This document shows, in pieces, positions 25,801 through 39,300 of a DNA stretch of 64,000 nucleotides; positions within the stretch are counted from its first letter, which is position 1; each line of letters opens with the position of its first letter. The stretch spans positions 16,888,197 to 16,952,196 of the forward strand of contig NC_061774.1 of NCBI RefSeq assembly GCF_022458985.1, given 5' to 3'. This DNA is from Mugil cephalus (Eukaryota > Chordata > Actinopteri > Mugiliformes > Mugilidae). The notes under the pieces were generated by a model. That model ran no database searches and was not told the origin of the DNA. It was given only the letters and a program-made list of their open reading frames with translations. Position numbers and translations under genes: made by a program.

Positions 25801-28800
25801 TACTCGCGTGGCCCTGCGAGAGCGGCGTGTTAAGTTTAGGCGAGTAGGCCACAGGTTTAATAGCGGGTCCTGAGTTGGCAGTACCACCACCTGCTGTAAA
25901 TGGCCTCGCCATCTTGTTAATGGCTGTGCTTGGGGCAAAGGAGTACTTTGGCTGAACAGAAGCTGCAGTAAGCGAGTCCTGTGAGGGTGTGGGAGAAGGA
26001 GAGACAATGCGGCACAGTGCACAACATGCAGTTAGACATTTCTGACAAGAAAAGTTTCCTTCCTCCGCCGTTGCACAATCCCGACGTTTTTTTCTGGTGC
26101 GGGGCTAATATTTTCTCATAGCGAATGATTACTACATACCGCTCTGTCAAAGCCTGCAGGCTTTTCTCTACACGCGGAAGAAGTACTTAAGAAGGGTGAA
26201 CACAGCCATTTTATTTGTGTTGGCAGTCAGCCAAGGACTGGACAAGTAATGCGCTTCTGCTGGCGAAAATTCTCAAAGTGAGAAGCTGTCATTTGTAACA
26301 GACATGTCTCGCTAATGAGATTTCTCGCCGAGCATTATGCGCCGACTGAAGAGTGCCCCTGCTGTAATGGAACACTGGCTTTATGTTGGCGTTATGTTCG
26401 AGATGCTTTAATAAAAACAGGGTGCAGTAGAAATCAGTTGATGACACTACTGCACTACTCAAACTTTAACCACTTGAGCGAGTTGCTCTCAAGATGATTG
26501 ATAGTGCAACCGAACGCATCCATTTCTTATCTCGTTGCGGGGATTGTGCAACGCTTTACAGAGAAATAAACTAAAAGAAATTCCAAAAGCAACATTCACA
26601 ACACTACAGCCAGGAAACAACTCATTTAGCAAGTCACCGACGCTTGGCTAATGCACAGAGCGCGGTGATTCATGTGAATTTAAACACAAAGTGACGTAAC
26701 GCACCCTTGAACACAACAGTGAGTAATGATTATAGGAAGTCTCGGATTTAATGTCACGGCACACCACGACAAGCCATCCAGGTGTTCATACAGTGGTGAG
26801 TGTTTGATATAAATACAGTCCTACCTTCTGGTTCCCGCCGGCTTTGAAAGCTCTGAAGACAGAAGAGACAGAGACGGTGATTAAAACTCTGAGTCACCGA
26901 GTCCACATCAAAAACACACATCACATCGGTTCTGTTCAATCTCATTTCTGAATAAAGTTTTAACTATAAACTGATCAAATTATTATATGCATGTTATATA
27001 CAGAAAAATATATATTAAATTTAATATTTTACCAGTACCCCAGTATTAGTATGGCACAGACAACTGAATTACAATAATTAAAACTTTAATAAATGACTGT
27101 AAATACAAATATGTTGCAGTATATAATTACTGTAATAATCTAGCAGTAATTAGTATTGTGACTGAACTCCACATAGACCAGCAGAATGAAAGGGAATGAA
27201 TCATAAACGCTCGTTATAATTAAATCAATGCATCGATGTGTAAAATATGGAGGATTCAGGACGTTCATTTGTATCGTTTTTGTTTCTCACGCTCCGTGCA
27301 CGTATTTACAAATCAGTAAGGTGGTAAAAGTGACTGACGGGCAGTTAAAGTATCGCAAACACCAAAACGTCACAATTTTCCGATACACTGCACCGTGTAA
27401 AAGTTTTAGGTGGGGAAAATGCTATAAACTAAGAATGATTTCAAATATAAACAATGACTGTTTATTTTTATCAATTCAGAAAAATCTCAGTCACATCAAT
27501 ATTTGGTGTTGCTCCCCTTTGCCTTCAAACCAGCATCAATCCTCATAGGTCCACTTGTACAAAGTCAGGGATTTTGTAGGATGGTAGACGCAGCATTCGG
27601 CCAAGGACACTTTGTGTCCAGCAAGAGTTGCACCAAGGACAAGAGACTCAACTATGCACGAAAACATAGGAACTGGGGTCAGAAAAATGGCAGCTGGTGC
27701 TCTGGACTGATGAGTCAAAATTCGAACTATTTGGCTGCAGCAGAAGGCAGTTTGTTCAGTGAAGGACTGGAGGGAGCTACATTAATCAGTGTCTCCAGGC
27801 AACAGTGAAGCATGGTGGAGGTTCCTTGAGAGTTCGGGGCTGCATTTCTGCAAGCGGAGTTGGGGATTTGGTCAGGATTGATGGTGTCCTCAGTGCTGAC
27901 GGATACAGGCGGATACTTATCCACCGTGCAACACCATCAGGGAGGAGCATGATTGGCCCCCACATTTATTCTGCAGCAGGACAAAGACCCCAAACATACA
28001 GCCGGTCAGGTCATTGAGAACTGTCTTCAGTGTTAAGAAGAACAAGAAGTCCTGGAAGTGATGGCGTGGCCCCCACAGAGCCCTGATCTAAACATCATGG
28101 AGTGTGTCTGGAATTACATGAAGAGACAGGAAGGATTTGAGGACGCCGACATCCACAGAAGATCTGTGGTCAGTTCTCCAAGATGTTTGGAGCAACCTAC
28201 CAGCCGAGTTCCTTCAAAAACTGTGTGCAAGTTGAAGAACTGATGCTGTGTCGAAGGCAAAGGGTGGTCGCAACAAATACTGAATACGTGATTTAGATTT
28301 CTCTTCTGTTCATTCACTGCATTTAGTTAATTGATGAAAATAAACTCTTAACGCTTACAGACTTACACAACACTGTATATATCTGTAGTGACCTGATTCA
28401 CCCAGAAAGATACTTGTCTTACATCTTTTCTTAAAGTTAATCCTAGGATTCACATTGCAGCAGACCAGACCTCCATTAAATGCTGCCAGCTCCTAAAGTA
28501 ACTACGCAAACAGCGGGCGAGAGGACGGCGGTGATTTATGTGTGCCGCACAAAGCCGTGATAGGGTTAAGTGAGAATGAACCAGCCCCGCAGTCACCCTT
28601 ATTGTTTCAGGCTATAATCACCCAAAAACAATAGACGGCACTTCCTGCGACAGTGAGAAATGAATACCCACTCATGTCACCGCCTGCGCAACCACAGATA
28701 GAGCGGCGTTAAAGACAAAATGGCAGAAGGGCCGAACAGATAGAGAGGAACGAGCGAAAGGGAAGGAGGCACACTGACATGTCAGTGCGTGCCACGTTTC

Positions 28801-31800
28801 TGGGAAGACGGGATCAACGTGACGTCCGTGTGTCTGAGCTCACATTAGCCTGCAATTTGATGAGTCACGCACTCGAAGACGGGGATATAAGGAATGTGTA
28901 CGAAGGATGGCTCTTTTTTTTTGATGTAGTTTTTCTATACTGAATTTATTTTGGCACACCGGACTCAAATGAAAGAAACGTGGAGGTGATTAACTCGCGG
29001 TTTCCTTGGAAGAAATTATTTCCGCTCGGGCCGAGCCGACCTGTACGAGCACCGCATGAGATCATTTCCCACCTCATTTCACGGATCACTTACTTCAGCT
29101 GAAGCGTGCTCGGATTTGGAGCCGATGACTGATAAAGTCGGAACTTTCACCACACACAAAAAAAGAAAAAAAAAAAAAAGCCATGATACAGTAATCACCG
29201 GGAAAACTCCAACCATAACCCTGTGAGACCAATCACTGACAGCGAAACAGTGAAATATGGGCCTAATGCGTCCCAGCAGAGGCCGTGTTATCTCTTTCTT
29301 TGGAAGGCGAAAATCTATTGCCCATATTTTTTTTGTGTGATTCCACTCCCTATAAAATGCTCTGGATAAAGCTTAAAGCTTCCCCATAAAAAAAAAAAAA
29401 AAAAAAAAAAACGCCACCAGATGATCATTGGTGTTGAACAAAATGAGACACTAAACGCAACAATAGACCATATCTCATCGCGCTGCAGCTGTCCTCCTCT
29501 CCTGACATTAAAAGAGCCGTGGACGGGAGCCAAGGCGCGAATAAATAAAACTGACAACCGCTCGTCTCCGTGAAGTGTTTGAGGAAAACAATATTTGCTT
29601 GTGTCACAGCGTAATAACAGCGGGACAGGGGTTGAGATGAAGAGCGGAAGACCGGGGGATTCGTGGGAAGGGAGCCACGGGTGAGAAAGCAGAAGAGTGG
29701 AGGAATGTGAAATGTTTACAAAAGCAGGACTCCACAAGGAGATGAGAAGTAGAGCAGGCAAACCGCAGAGTGAAGGATAAGGAAGGGCCGGTGTTAAGTA
29801 AACACGGCGGCTTATTGCGAGCCCGGCAAAATATTACACCCCTCCACCGCGAGATAAAGGTGAAAAGAGGAGAACACATTCTTTCATTAAATAGGCTTAA
29901 GTTTTCAAATGCAGTTAATTTCACACGCGGCTCAAACGGCATTGCTAATTCTCATCCCCTCACAAAGCAGCCGTAAAGATTTTCTGTCTGTCTCTCTTTA
30001 TTTATTTTTCTTTTAATTATTCCCATTTCATGTTCCTCTCCGAAACCCATCAATCTGTTCTCTCTCTATCCGTCTCCCGGTCACACTCCCATTAAAAGTA
30101 GCCGCGATCAGCGCGTGACCTCTGTCTGAATGTTGCCGTTACGGGGGGAATATTTTCGCTCCTTGCTAGCAAAGAAGCTCATCTAATCATACGTCAACCG
30201 CACGCAGTAGCTCGTTTCATTCCTAGTTATGACTTGTTGAATTATTTAGCACAATTAAACCACGTATCACACGCGAGTCCGCAGTAGCAGGACGACTCCG
30301 CTCAAAAGTCTGCATCGAGTCTTTTTATTGACGAAACGTCAGAAAATAGCCTCACGGTAACGGCCTTTTAATTTCCCACGGCCTTACACGACGTCTTCAG
30401 ATCTCCAGCTACTCCGTCCAGACAAAAAAGCCAAAAATGGATAAACGTTTGACTTTTTTTTTTTTTTGCTTTAAATAAAACAGCTTGCAAAAGCAGCTGC
30501 TTTTTTTTTTTTTTTTTTCCCGCTATCAGTGCAGCTCGACTGCATATCTCTGGGAAATGTCAACTCCTGACAGTTTCATCATAACCCCAATTAAGACAAT
30601 TTAACAGGGAGAGAAGAACGCGTAGGCCTACCGGATCGAGTTGTCGGGGAGGTCAGAGGACGTTGTGCGAATGCGAGGGGAGCGCCGAATGCGCGGCAAA
30701 TATTCACATTAAATGAAAGTATCCATTTAAAGGCTCTCGCTATCTGGAGGGTCGCATAAATGACTAGCAGCTGCTCTGACTCTCAATTAACTAAAGTGAA
30801 CAAACAAGATTTGTAAGGAGTCTCGTGGCGAGTAAAATGAGCGAGATAACACGGACACGTTCCCATTACGTAGGAGGATCAAACACATAAAAAGTCAATA
30901 GATTCTCATTTTTCTGAGGATTTTTGGTTCTTCGATAATTACATTTACTTTACAGTTCTTTGGGAGGGCAAACTTTGTCTTATAATTAAGCTCTTGATGA
31001 AACAGTTCAGCTTCTACTCCACAGAGATATTTTGTCAGGACTTTCTTATGTGAGCAGGTATAAGTGGGGCCTATAGGAAGGTTGTCTGGCCCTAATTAAA
31101 ATTACAGAGGGAGTAAAATAAAATAAAAAAAAAATATATATATAACGAATCCTGCCTCAGACTAAAGTGTTTTAGTCTGAAGAAAGATCCTCTAATTCCA
31201 TTATGCAGCGGAGGTATTATGTAAGGTACCCAAGGTTGATCTGAGAATGGTTTATTTGAGCAGAACAAAGGCCGGTGTCTCCACCTAATAGCAGCTGGCA
31301 TGCCTATCTGCTGCTAAGTGCAGACTACTCACCCCCTGCTCTTGCTTTTTTGAGATGATAAGGACAGAATATTCGTGTAAGAACAAGTGAGCTCAGAAAG
31401 CGGTTAGCTGTGCCAGTATCACACAACACTCCAGTTAACAATGAGGGTTTTAAATGCATAGATACCTAATGGAAATAATGCAGGATTAAGGATAATTCCC
31501 AGATGTTAGGAATATTTGTTTATTATGAGGTTTAATTGTGCAAAAGTGGATAAGAATGAACACAGATATAGGTTGTTATTATTTGTATGTCACCTATAAT
31601 GCTCGTTACGTTTTGAAGGATGAATTGTGCACTCGTCTTATAAACTCACATGCCAGTTCATCGGGTGCAAGTGAAAACTAATGCATCGTTAACAGCCCTG
31701 CGCTGAAACTTCCTTCATGTAACGTTCAGTTAATGTGGCAACGGCATCAGGAAGTAAATCACCGGCAGGATCATTTTTAAAAGGATGTAGTTTGTGGTGC

Positions 31801-34800
31801 TGTTAAACTGCGACATATCACACCCTTGTGTTCCTGTCGCTGGGGCTAACACGGGGCAGGTCCACGTAACAGAAACATGTGCCTGCACAACCGAATACAA
31901 TTCAGTAGTAGTACTACAAACCACAGCCCCCAACATGAGTCAACAGCTCTCTAAGTTATTTGAATCTGATGCCTTCATAAAGCCGAGATGTAGCGCAGGA
32001 CTGTTGTACTGGAATGTGTTTACACTGGTGCATCTAATGGACTGGCAAGTGGCTGCCAATGCACTGTCTGCAAGAGATCATTTGTTACAACTAACAAGAC
32101 TTTACACTAACGAGACATTTTTAGGAGCTCGAAACAGAGCGCGAGGTCTAAAAATAGCGCTCCGTTCTGTAAAGACAGGGCAACATCTGAAGAGGGACTA
32201 ATTAAAGTGCAGCTCCTAATAGTCTTACACCTTTGTGGGCGGATTTAAGGAAAACGCTCGTGCAACGATGTAGGTCAGGCCTCTTCTGAACTTCTCAATC
32301 TCAGGGAGATTGAGGCCGAAAAGCAAAAAGAGGTGACGCCACCTTCACCTGCGGCTCCTTCCTCTCACGGAGCAACCTTTCTGCAAATTGTGCGCCACTC
32401 TGCCCAGCTGTTTTTCAAATATCCTGCTAACTACAGCACAGACAAAGAGACAAACACGTTCAAACGTAACCCCCTGGAGGAAATAATTACTTTTTTTTCC
32501 TCCACCCCGCGGCGTACAATGGCGAGGCTACGACTTTGGAGTAAAACTGACTTTGAGCCAGGTCTAAAACGAATTTAAGCCTCAAGGAAGCGAAATAATG
32601 GAATGCGTGAAGTGATAATTTTAATGTATTCCGCAACTATATGTCACACTGGGGCGAACTTCAAGGACATTTCGGTATCTCATCTTGCGCAAGTATGAAT
32701 AAGCGGGGGTGTATGTTTCCTGGTGATTTATGCCGCTGTTCGAATGAGATAAAAAAAACGGGAGGCCGAGTGACCACGCGGAATAACTTATTGCCGGGCG
32801 ACTTACTTGCTGAGGGTGAGGGTGAGGGTGTCTGTAGCTGCTCTGATCTTATTCTGTGCCTCCACGTGAGTCATGTCCTCTGCATTGGCGTCGCCGATGG
32901 ACACCACCCAGTCTCCCACACCGATGCCGGCCTGGGCTGCCTTCCCGCCCGGCGTCAGCTAGAAGAAAACCAGAGATTAGAGGTTAGAGGACTACGAGGG
33001 AAAAAAAAAAAAAAAAAAAAAGTCTTTCTGGGGCGTGTTTTAACCAATACAGCGATAAAATACTTCATCGCACAACTGGATAGTCAGACAACCTATCAGA
33101 GCAACAAATCATGTCAAAGTTTTTTTTTTTTTGTGATTTATCTAACATCAGCCATTTGGTTGTGATTAAAATCAACTCTACGGTGCCTACACGACGTCTC
33201 GGCCCCGTGTTGCCGTTGCTCGTCTGTCTGTTACCACAAAGCCCGGCCAAACGGTTTGACTGGCCTGGCAAATCTTCACCGAGCGTAATGAATTCCAAAT
33301 GTTGCGAATCCAGAAATTCAGCCACTAGAATTTTGAGGGCTGAGGGGGGGTGCGGTGGGTTTGGGTGGGGTGGGGGGACTTCGGGCTGAATTGACCAGTT
33401 AAATGAAAACATGGCAAAACAAGAAATCTGCCATTTGGGCATTTAACTTACAATCAGTCGTCGCCGTAAACACTCTCAAAACCCACTCCAATTCACTTTC
33501 AGCGTCATTATCCCAGTGATTATGTTGGGTTATAAAATAAAACATAAACCACTGTGGGAAAACACGGACTTGAATCGAATTATGCGACAACATTACCTAT
33601 CATCATCTCACTGATGTCAGCGGTTCGAAACCACAGCGAGCACAATCTAAACACAGCGAGGGTCAGAGGACTTTGCGGTAACGTCTGTTAACACCTAATC
33701 ATCGAGTCTGTTGGGTCTGTTTCCGAGTTTTCTGCTTCACTCATCTGCCGGGAACAGTCATTACGGGTCGTCGTGATGTCATCGCTCCGCAGCGCATGAC
33801 TTACTGCAGATGTGAGTCGATAGTGGCAGACGGGGGCCGTGTGTTCACAACAGTCAGATCGTTTACAGGAACCAACCTCGTTCCCATTCACACAGGTAAG
33901 TCATCCGCTGACAAAAGAATGACATCACCCTCTCACTGTGTCACGTAGTCGGAGCTGGATTTACGACATGAAGAGCCTCACGTATGCCGATCAGGCGTAA
34001 CATTATGACCATGTTGGTCTCCCTTGTGCCTCATCAGAGGACAGATACGGGGGTTTTCTATATATTACACAGATCCGGGGCAGAGATGCCAAATCGTGTT
34101 TAGTAAGGGCTTAGTCAGCTTGCCCGAGCGGCTTAATGAAACTCAAGACTTGTGTCAAACCCTCAGATAACTAAAGAACAAAGTGTTCAGCATCAGATAA
34201 GTGAGCGAGTGAGAGGATTTCTGGCAACACATGCACACACACACACACATAAAGAAAAAAAACTTATTAGGATTACTCTCTGATGTCACGGATCCCTGCA
34301 AACGTTAGCTCATCAAAAGCTCAGAGGACTCGGCGGTTCAATCAATAGGCTTCTGCCATGTTCAGCTAAGCTATCACACTTGCCGCTTTGATTCTGCACA
34401 TTAAACATAAACAGTTGCGCGGGCGGGGGAGGTAATGCGCTCGGTAAAGCGATGACAGGCCCGGGCTGAAGAACCCCTCCGCACGCCACAGAGACAGCCA
34501 AGTTGAAGTCAGCGGCGAATCGAAACAAGGCAAAGCTAAAAATAGGAAGAAGAAGGAGAGAAAAAAAAAAAAATGCATTCCCCGGAGGCCGTCCACTTAT
34601 TGTACAGCCAAGTTTAAACATCACTTTAATTGCCTTTGATTTGCACTCACTGGAAGCAATTAGAGGGGTTAAGAAAGAGATCATTTCTCCAGTTTAGAAA
34701 AGACTTCAAATGGTTTCAACAGCTTACGCGCAGGAAAAACAGCTTTCACGCGGACACATGCGACGCGCTCCGAAGGAAAGAGCCACGGGCTTCGCGTGAT

Positions 34801-36279
34801 GCCTCTGAGGTTCGGTGCAGAGAGACCTGCAGGCCCGCTTCCACGTTATATTAGACAGTAAATCTTCAGCATCTTGCCATTTTGCCGAAATCAAACATTT
34901 ATAGGCATTAGTGTCATGGGGGCTGTACTTTTTCTTCCCTTTTTCCCCCTCCAATAACATGAGCTTCTACGAGTTTCTAATAAAGATGCTCATTGCAGGG
35001 GTTACTTTTACAAATCTAATGCTATAGACAATGCAATTATTAAGGAACAACTTAATAAATTATCTTTTTAAAGAATGGTATTTATACCCCGGTAGAGTTT
35101 CTGGGTCAGGTTTGCAAATGCAGCTACCTTTATTAATATTATTATTAGTAATAGCAGTAGTAGTGTTCCACTGTTACAGCTGATTTAACCTGCACCGCCT
35201 GTGTCTAAACGTGCTGTAGATTTAAAGGTAAAACATGAAGTTATTAACGTGCGTCTGTGCGAGCTGCGTTGACGGACACAGACACCTGTGCTCCTGGCTC
35301 AGGTTCAGAGTGCAGCTGCTCCCTCACTTGAGAAGGCAGCAGTTAAAGTTGCTGTGTTCAGACCTTTGGTGGGTGGAGGGGGGGGGGGGGGGTCGGTGAG
35401 GTGGAGTGGGGTGGGGTGGCGGACAGAAACCCTACACCCACCTCCTCCTCCTTCTTCTTAGCCCAGCAGTTTGTCAATACAGCGAAGGACAGTGGAAAAC
35501 ATGTTCTTGTTCTTGCAACACACAAGAGCCGGGGACCCGAGGTGACGGTGACGGCGTTGCCGTGCCGCCGCGCGTAGTAAACAGGGGAGGAGGCTCATCG
35601 TGTACCAAATGATTTTGCGTAAACACGATCGGGCCTCACGTCACGCGTAACGGCATCTGCGCCACTTCAAGTATTTATCCGCAACCAGCCCCCAGCGTTT
35701 GAAGCGCGATTCGAGGCTTTCTGGCAGAACACGGCAGCAGATCGGTTTTTGGTATCCTATCGAGTTTCAAAGCGTATGGCCAACCTTTCAAAATGCAACG
35801 TATTGAGTTCGTCTCCGAGGTGCTACCCCGGAGTGAACTCACAGGTGAGCCAGGGCCTCGTACTTGCTCTTGCTGTTTTTTTTGCCCGAACCAATAATGC
35901 ACTAAAGTTTATCTGCGGCCGGTTATATACTGGCTGTGTAACTCTGCACCGGCTCACTTTTATACTTTCCACGGCTATTTGGGGGCAGAGAGACAGCCTG
36001 TCCTTACATCACTCACACGGCACAGCTGATGCAAAGCCATAAATATCACTCTGAGAAATAGAAAACCAAATCTGCAAGTATGTGCCAACCCCCAACCCGT
36101 AATGACTGCAGTGGAACACCTAGCACTAACTCACCTTAAAACACTGCTCACAACATAAGACATTTACATCCAACCAGGAGAAATACCCCCTGCGGCCAAT
36201 GTATCAGTACGTACTGAATTATTAATCTGCTCCTGGAACAGGGCCTCTTTCACCCGGAGTCTGACTGTGTGTGAGATAG

Positions 36280-36325
<46 letters not shown>

Positions 36326-39300
36326 GGGGGGGGGGGTTAAGAGGATGGCAGTGATAAAACAACAGATGGCCTACAACTCAGACCGAGGCGCACGGAGATC
36401 CTGGGATATGAGGCGCACGGCTGACACATCCAGCTGTGGAGGTGGAGAGACGTTCGCAAATCTCACTCATTGACATGACATCATCCGCAATTTCCCCCCC
36501 GAACATTTGATTTCAGTGGCGTGGCATGTGTTCGCCGATTGAAACCAGATGGCGCTCAGGAGGCTCAGTTATGGCATCATAATGTTTATGGAATCGGCGA
36601 TGGCACGAGACCCGGGGCAGAGACGCGGACGAGCTCCTCCGAGGAGCTGCGGAGCTTCCAGCGAGCGCAGCGGCACGGAAACGGCGTTACGACGTCGACT
36701 CGCTCCCACAGTTTTATGCCTTTCCTGCTGGAGCAGGATGTTGGAACAAACAACTTCGCCTAAGTAGATCCCCATCTTCTCTTGGATGTCTGGCGGAATC
36801 CGAAGACAGACACCGTGCAACCGTGACCGTAGGGTTACATTACATCAATGCCGCACGGTTAAGTGGTTAAATGGACTCTTTCACCAAATGCCTTTGTGCA
36901 CACATGAATATCTGTTCAGTCGTCAAGGTTAGTTTTCTATTTGTTATTCCCCGGCTTTTGACAAGCTTTATTATGACCGAGAAAGAAACACTGATGTCAC
37001 TGGAAAGAGAACAAATTTACAACAGATACTCTTCATTACGGTCTGGAGTGATGCAGATTGCAAACACATGGCATTTACAATGACAGTGGAACAGAACGAT
37101 TCAACGAGCTGCACAATCGAAGGAGCTTTTTTAGAGTTGTCGGAGTTCAGCCACGCTAGGGTTTAAAAGCGAAGGTGTGACCACCTTCCTAACGTGGTGC
37201 GTGACTCATCAGAGCATGGACATGGGCCTTTCTGAGGGCGTCCCGTGGTGTCTGGCAACAGGACGGGAACCGTCGAGCTGTTCCTAAGACATTTCGTGCG
37301 CTGCTCATCCCGTAGCGTCATCGCTATGCGGTCGGGGTGCCTGGTCTGGTCTAGGTGGGTGGTTGCACATCTAAGTAACATCCACACAGATGCCAGGTCC
37401 AAATGTTTAATGTTGTGGCTGATCTGTGTATTTGTCCCCACTTAATGGCGATGCAACACCAAACAGCTGGAGTGTCCTTTTAAATCTCACTTAAAAGTGC
37501 AACAAACATGCAATTCTAAACTCGAATGGAAACGCTAGGTCGCCGGGGCCGAGCTGCATCCAGCTCACGTTGAAGAAAGAAAGGAAGAAAGGTCTACGGA
37601 CGTGAATAGCTGTGACCAACATCACCTTGTCGATTTCATAATGCCAGGAGTATAATAACATGCTTTCTAATTGTTTTTCCTTGGTGTGGCGAAAGGTCGG
37701 GAACACTCAGTGTTGATTTTACTGATTAGAAACATCTACCGCCATGAGGCTAAGAGAACTAAAGGAAACCAGATGAGTCCCGAGAGAAGGCCGCGGTTAT
37801 TAAAATGAGCCGAATAAAAGCTACATGCACATTTTTTTCAACTGATAAATGGACGCATATATATTCATGCGAAGGTCAAAAAGCGATTTTTCCTTTTCCC
37901 AGCGACTTGAAGTTAATGGCCATCGCTTCTCTGATCTCACTGGGAAAGCATTCCTCGGGGTCCCTCATGTGGATGAGGAAAGTGAGTGTGGAAGACATGT
38001 CGGACAAAGAAAGGAGACAACAGGATTGTGTGTTGGCAGCGACAGGGTGGATACGAGAAAAAATCCCAGGAATGCTGAGAAAGCACAGCCTTTTTTTTCA
38101 GGCCGCGCAGACGGAGGAAGGAAACAAGAGCCGTGGAAGCACATGGAAACCACTATACCAAGTCACACGCACGGGAGGGAACCGGCCTCGGACCCGCAGC
38201 TTCCTAAATCAATACAAAAACCTTTCGCAGCGCGATGAGCACGCGGTAAATCATCTAATATGAAGTCATTCTGAACGTCCCAATCTGGGCCAGGCTCAAA
38301 CAATCCCCCTCTAATCTTCACAAAAAACAAAAAAAAAAACACGTCTCCGTCAGGAGTTATCACTCGCGATCTCTCTGCCTTACAAAGACTGTAAGAGCCT
38401 TTTGTCCCGTCACTTCACATGTTCTTCATTTCGTAATCGCTTTTAACTGACTGTCTGCGCGGAGATACTTATCTCATCAGCCACAAGCCGACGAAGACAG
38501 CCCACTCACTGAATTCATCTAATGTAAGCCCAGTAAGTAAAGGCTTGGGTTGTCTTCCTGTTACTAAGGGATACTGTATATCTCGGAGGTTTTACAGCTC
38601 TTTGTAGGGCTCTTTTTATCCTCTGTGACTGTGGGATTCACTGCCCCTTCTTTTATGACGAAAGTCCCTGAGAGCCAAAGGGGGAAAAAAAAGCCTGTCA
38701 CATCTTTATAACTCCTGTACCCTGAGGCCCGATGGTCTGCTGGAACAAGCACCAAAGATATAAGCCACTGACCGGTCATTAAAGCGCCGAGCTTAGAAAC
38801 GCTGACTTTCTCCCCCCCCCCGCTACATAGGAAGCAATTACGAACCATACACCAAGCTGCTTAGAATAACATGAGTCTGACAAAATTTATGGAGATGGTG
38901 CAAGAGAAACGCTTTGAACTATGGAAAATATAAACCACATTTCTGGGAAATAATCACAGCGTGCATAATGTACCTGGGCCGCAGAAAAACTGAACTCCTC
39001 CACCGCTTGATTAGCCAAGACGCCATACGAAACAAGTATCACTGACTCACAAATTGATATTCTCCTTACAATACGCCTCGCCTGTCTAGACTGAGAAAGT
39101 CAACAGCTACATCCCCACCAAAAATCCCTGTTTTGTTTGAGGCCATTCGTCAAAAGAGTTTTTTTTTTTTTTTACATCTGTTTGGTCTTTTAAGGGCAGA
39201 GGAGAATGTTTCTTGTCACAAATCCAAGGGGAACATTGTGTTTCTGACTGCGATGCCTGCCAGAAAGCAGAACAAATACAAGACATGTACTGACAAGGCT

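Noticed and set aside
31794..32201. 135-codon open stretch on the plus strand inside a pdlim7 intron.
   Set aside because: No domain, no splice or promoter context, and amino-acid composition like random AT-rich sequence.
37805..38263. 152-codon open stretch in a pdlim7 intron.
   Set aside because: No domain signature and no exon-like boundaries.
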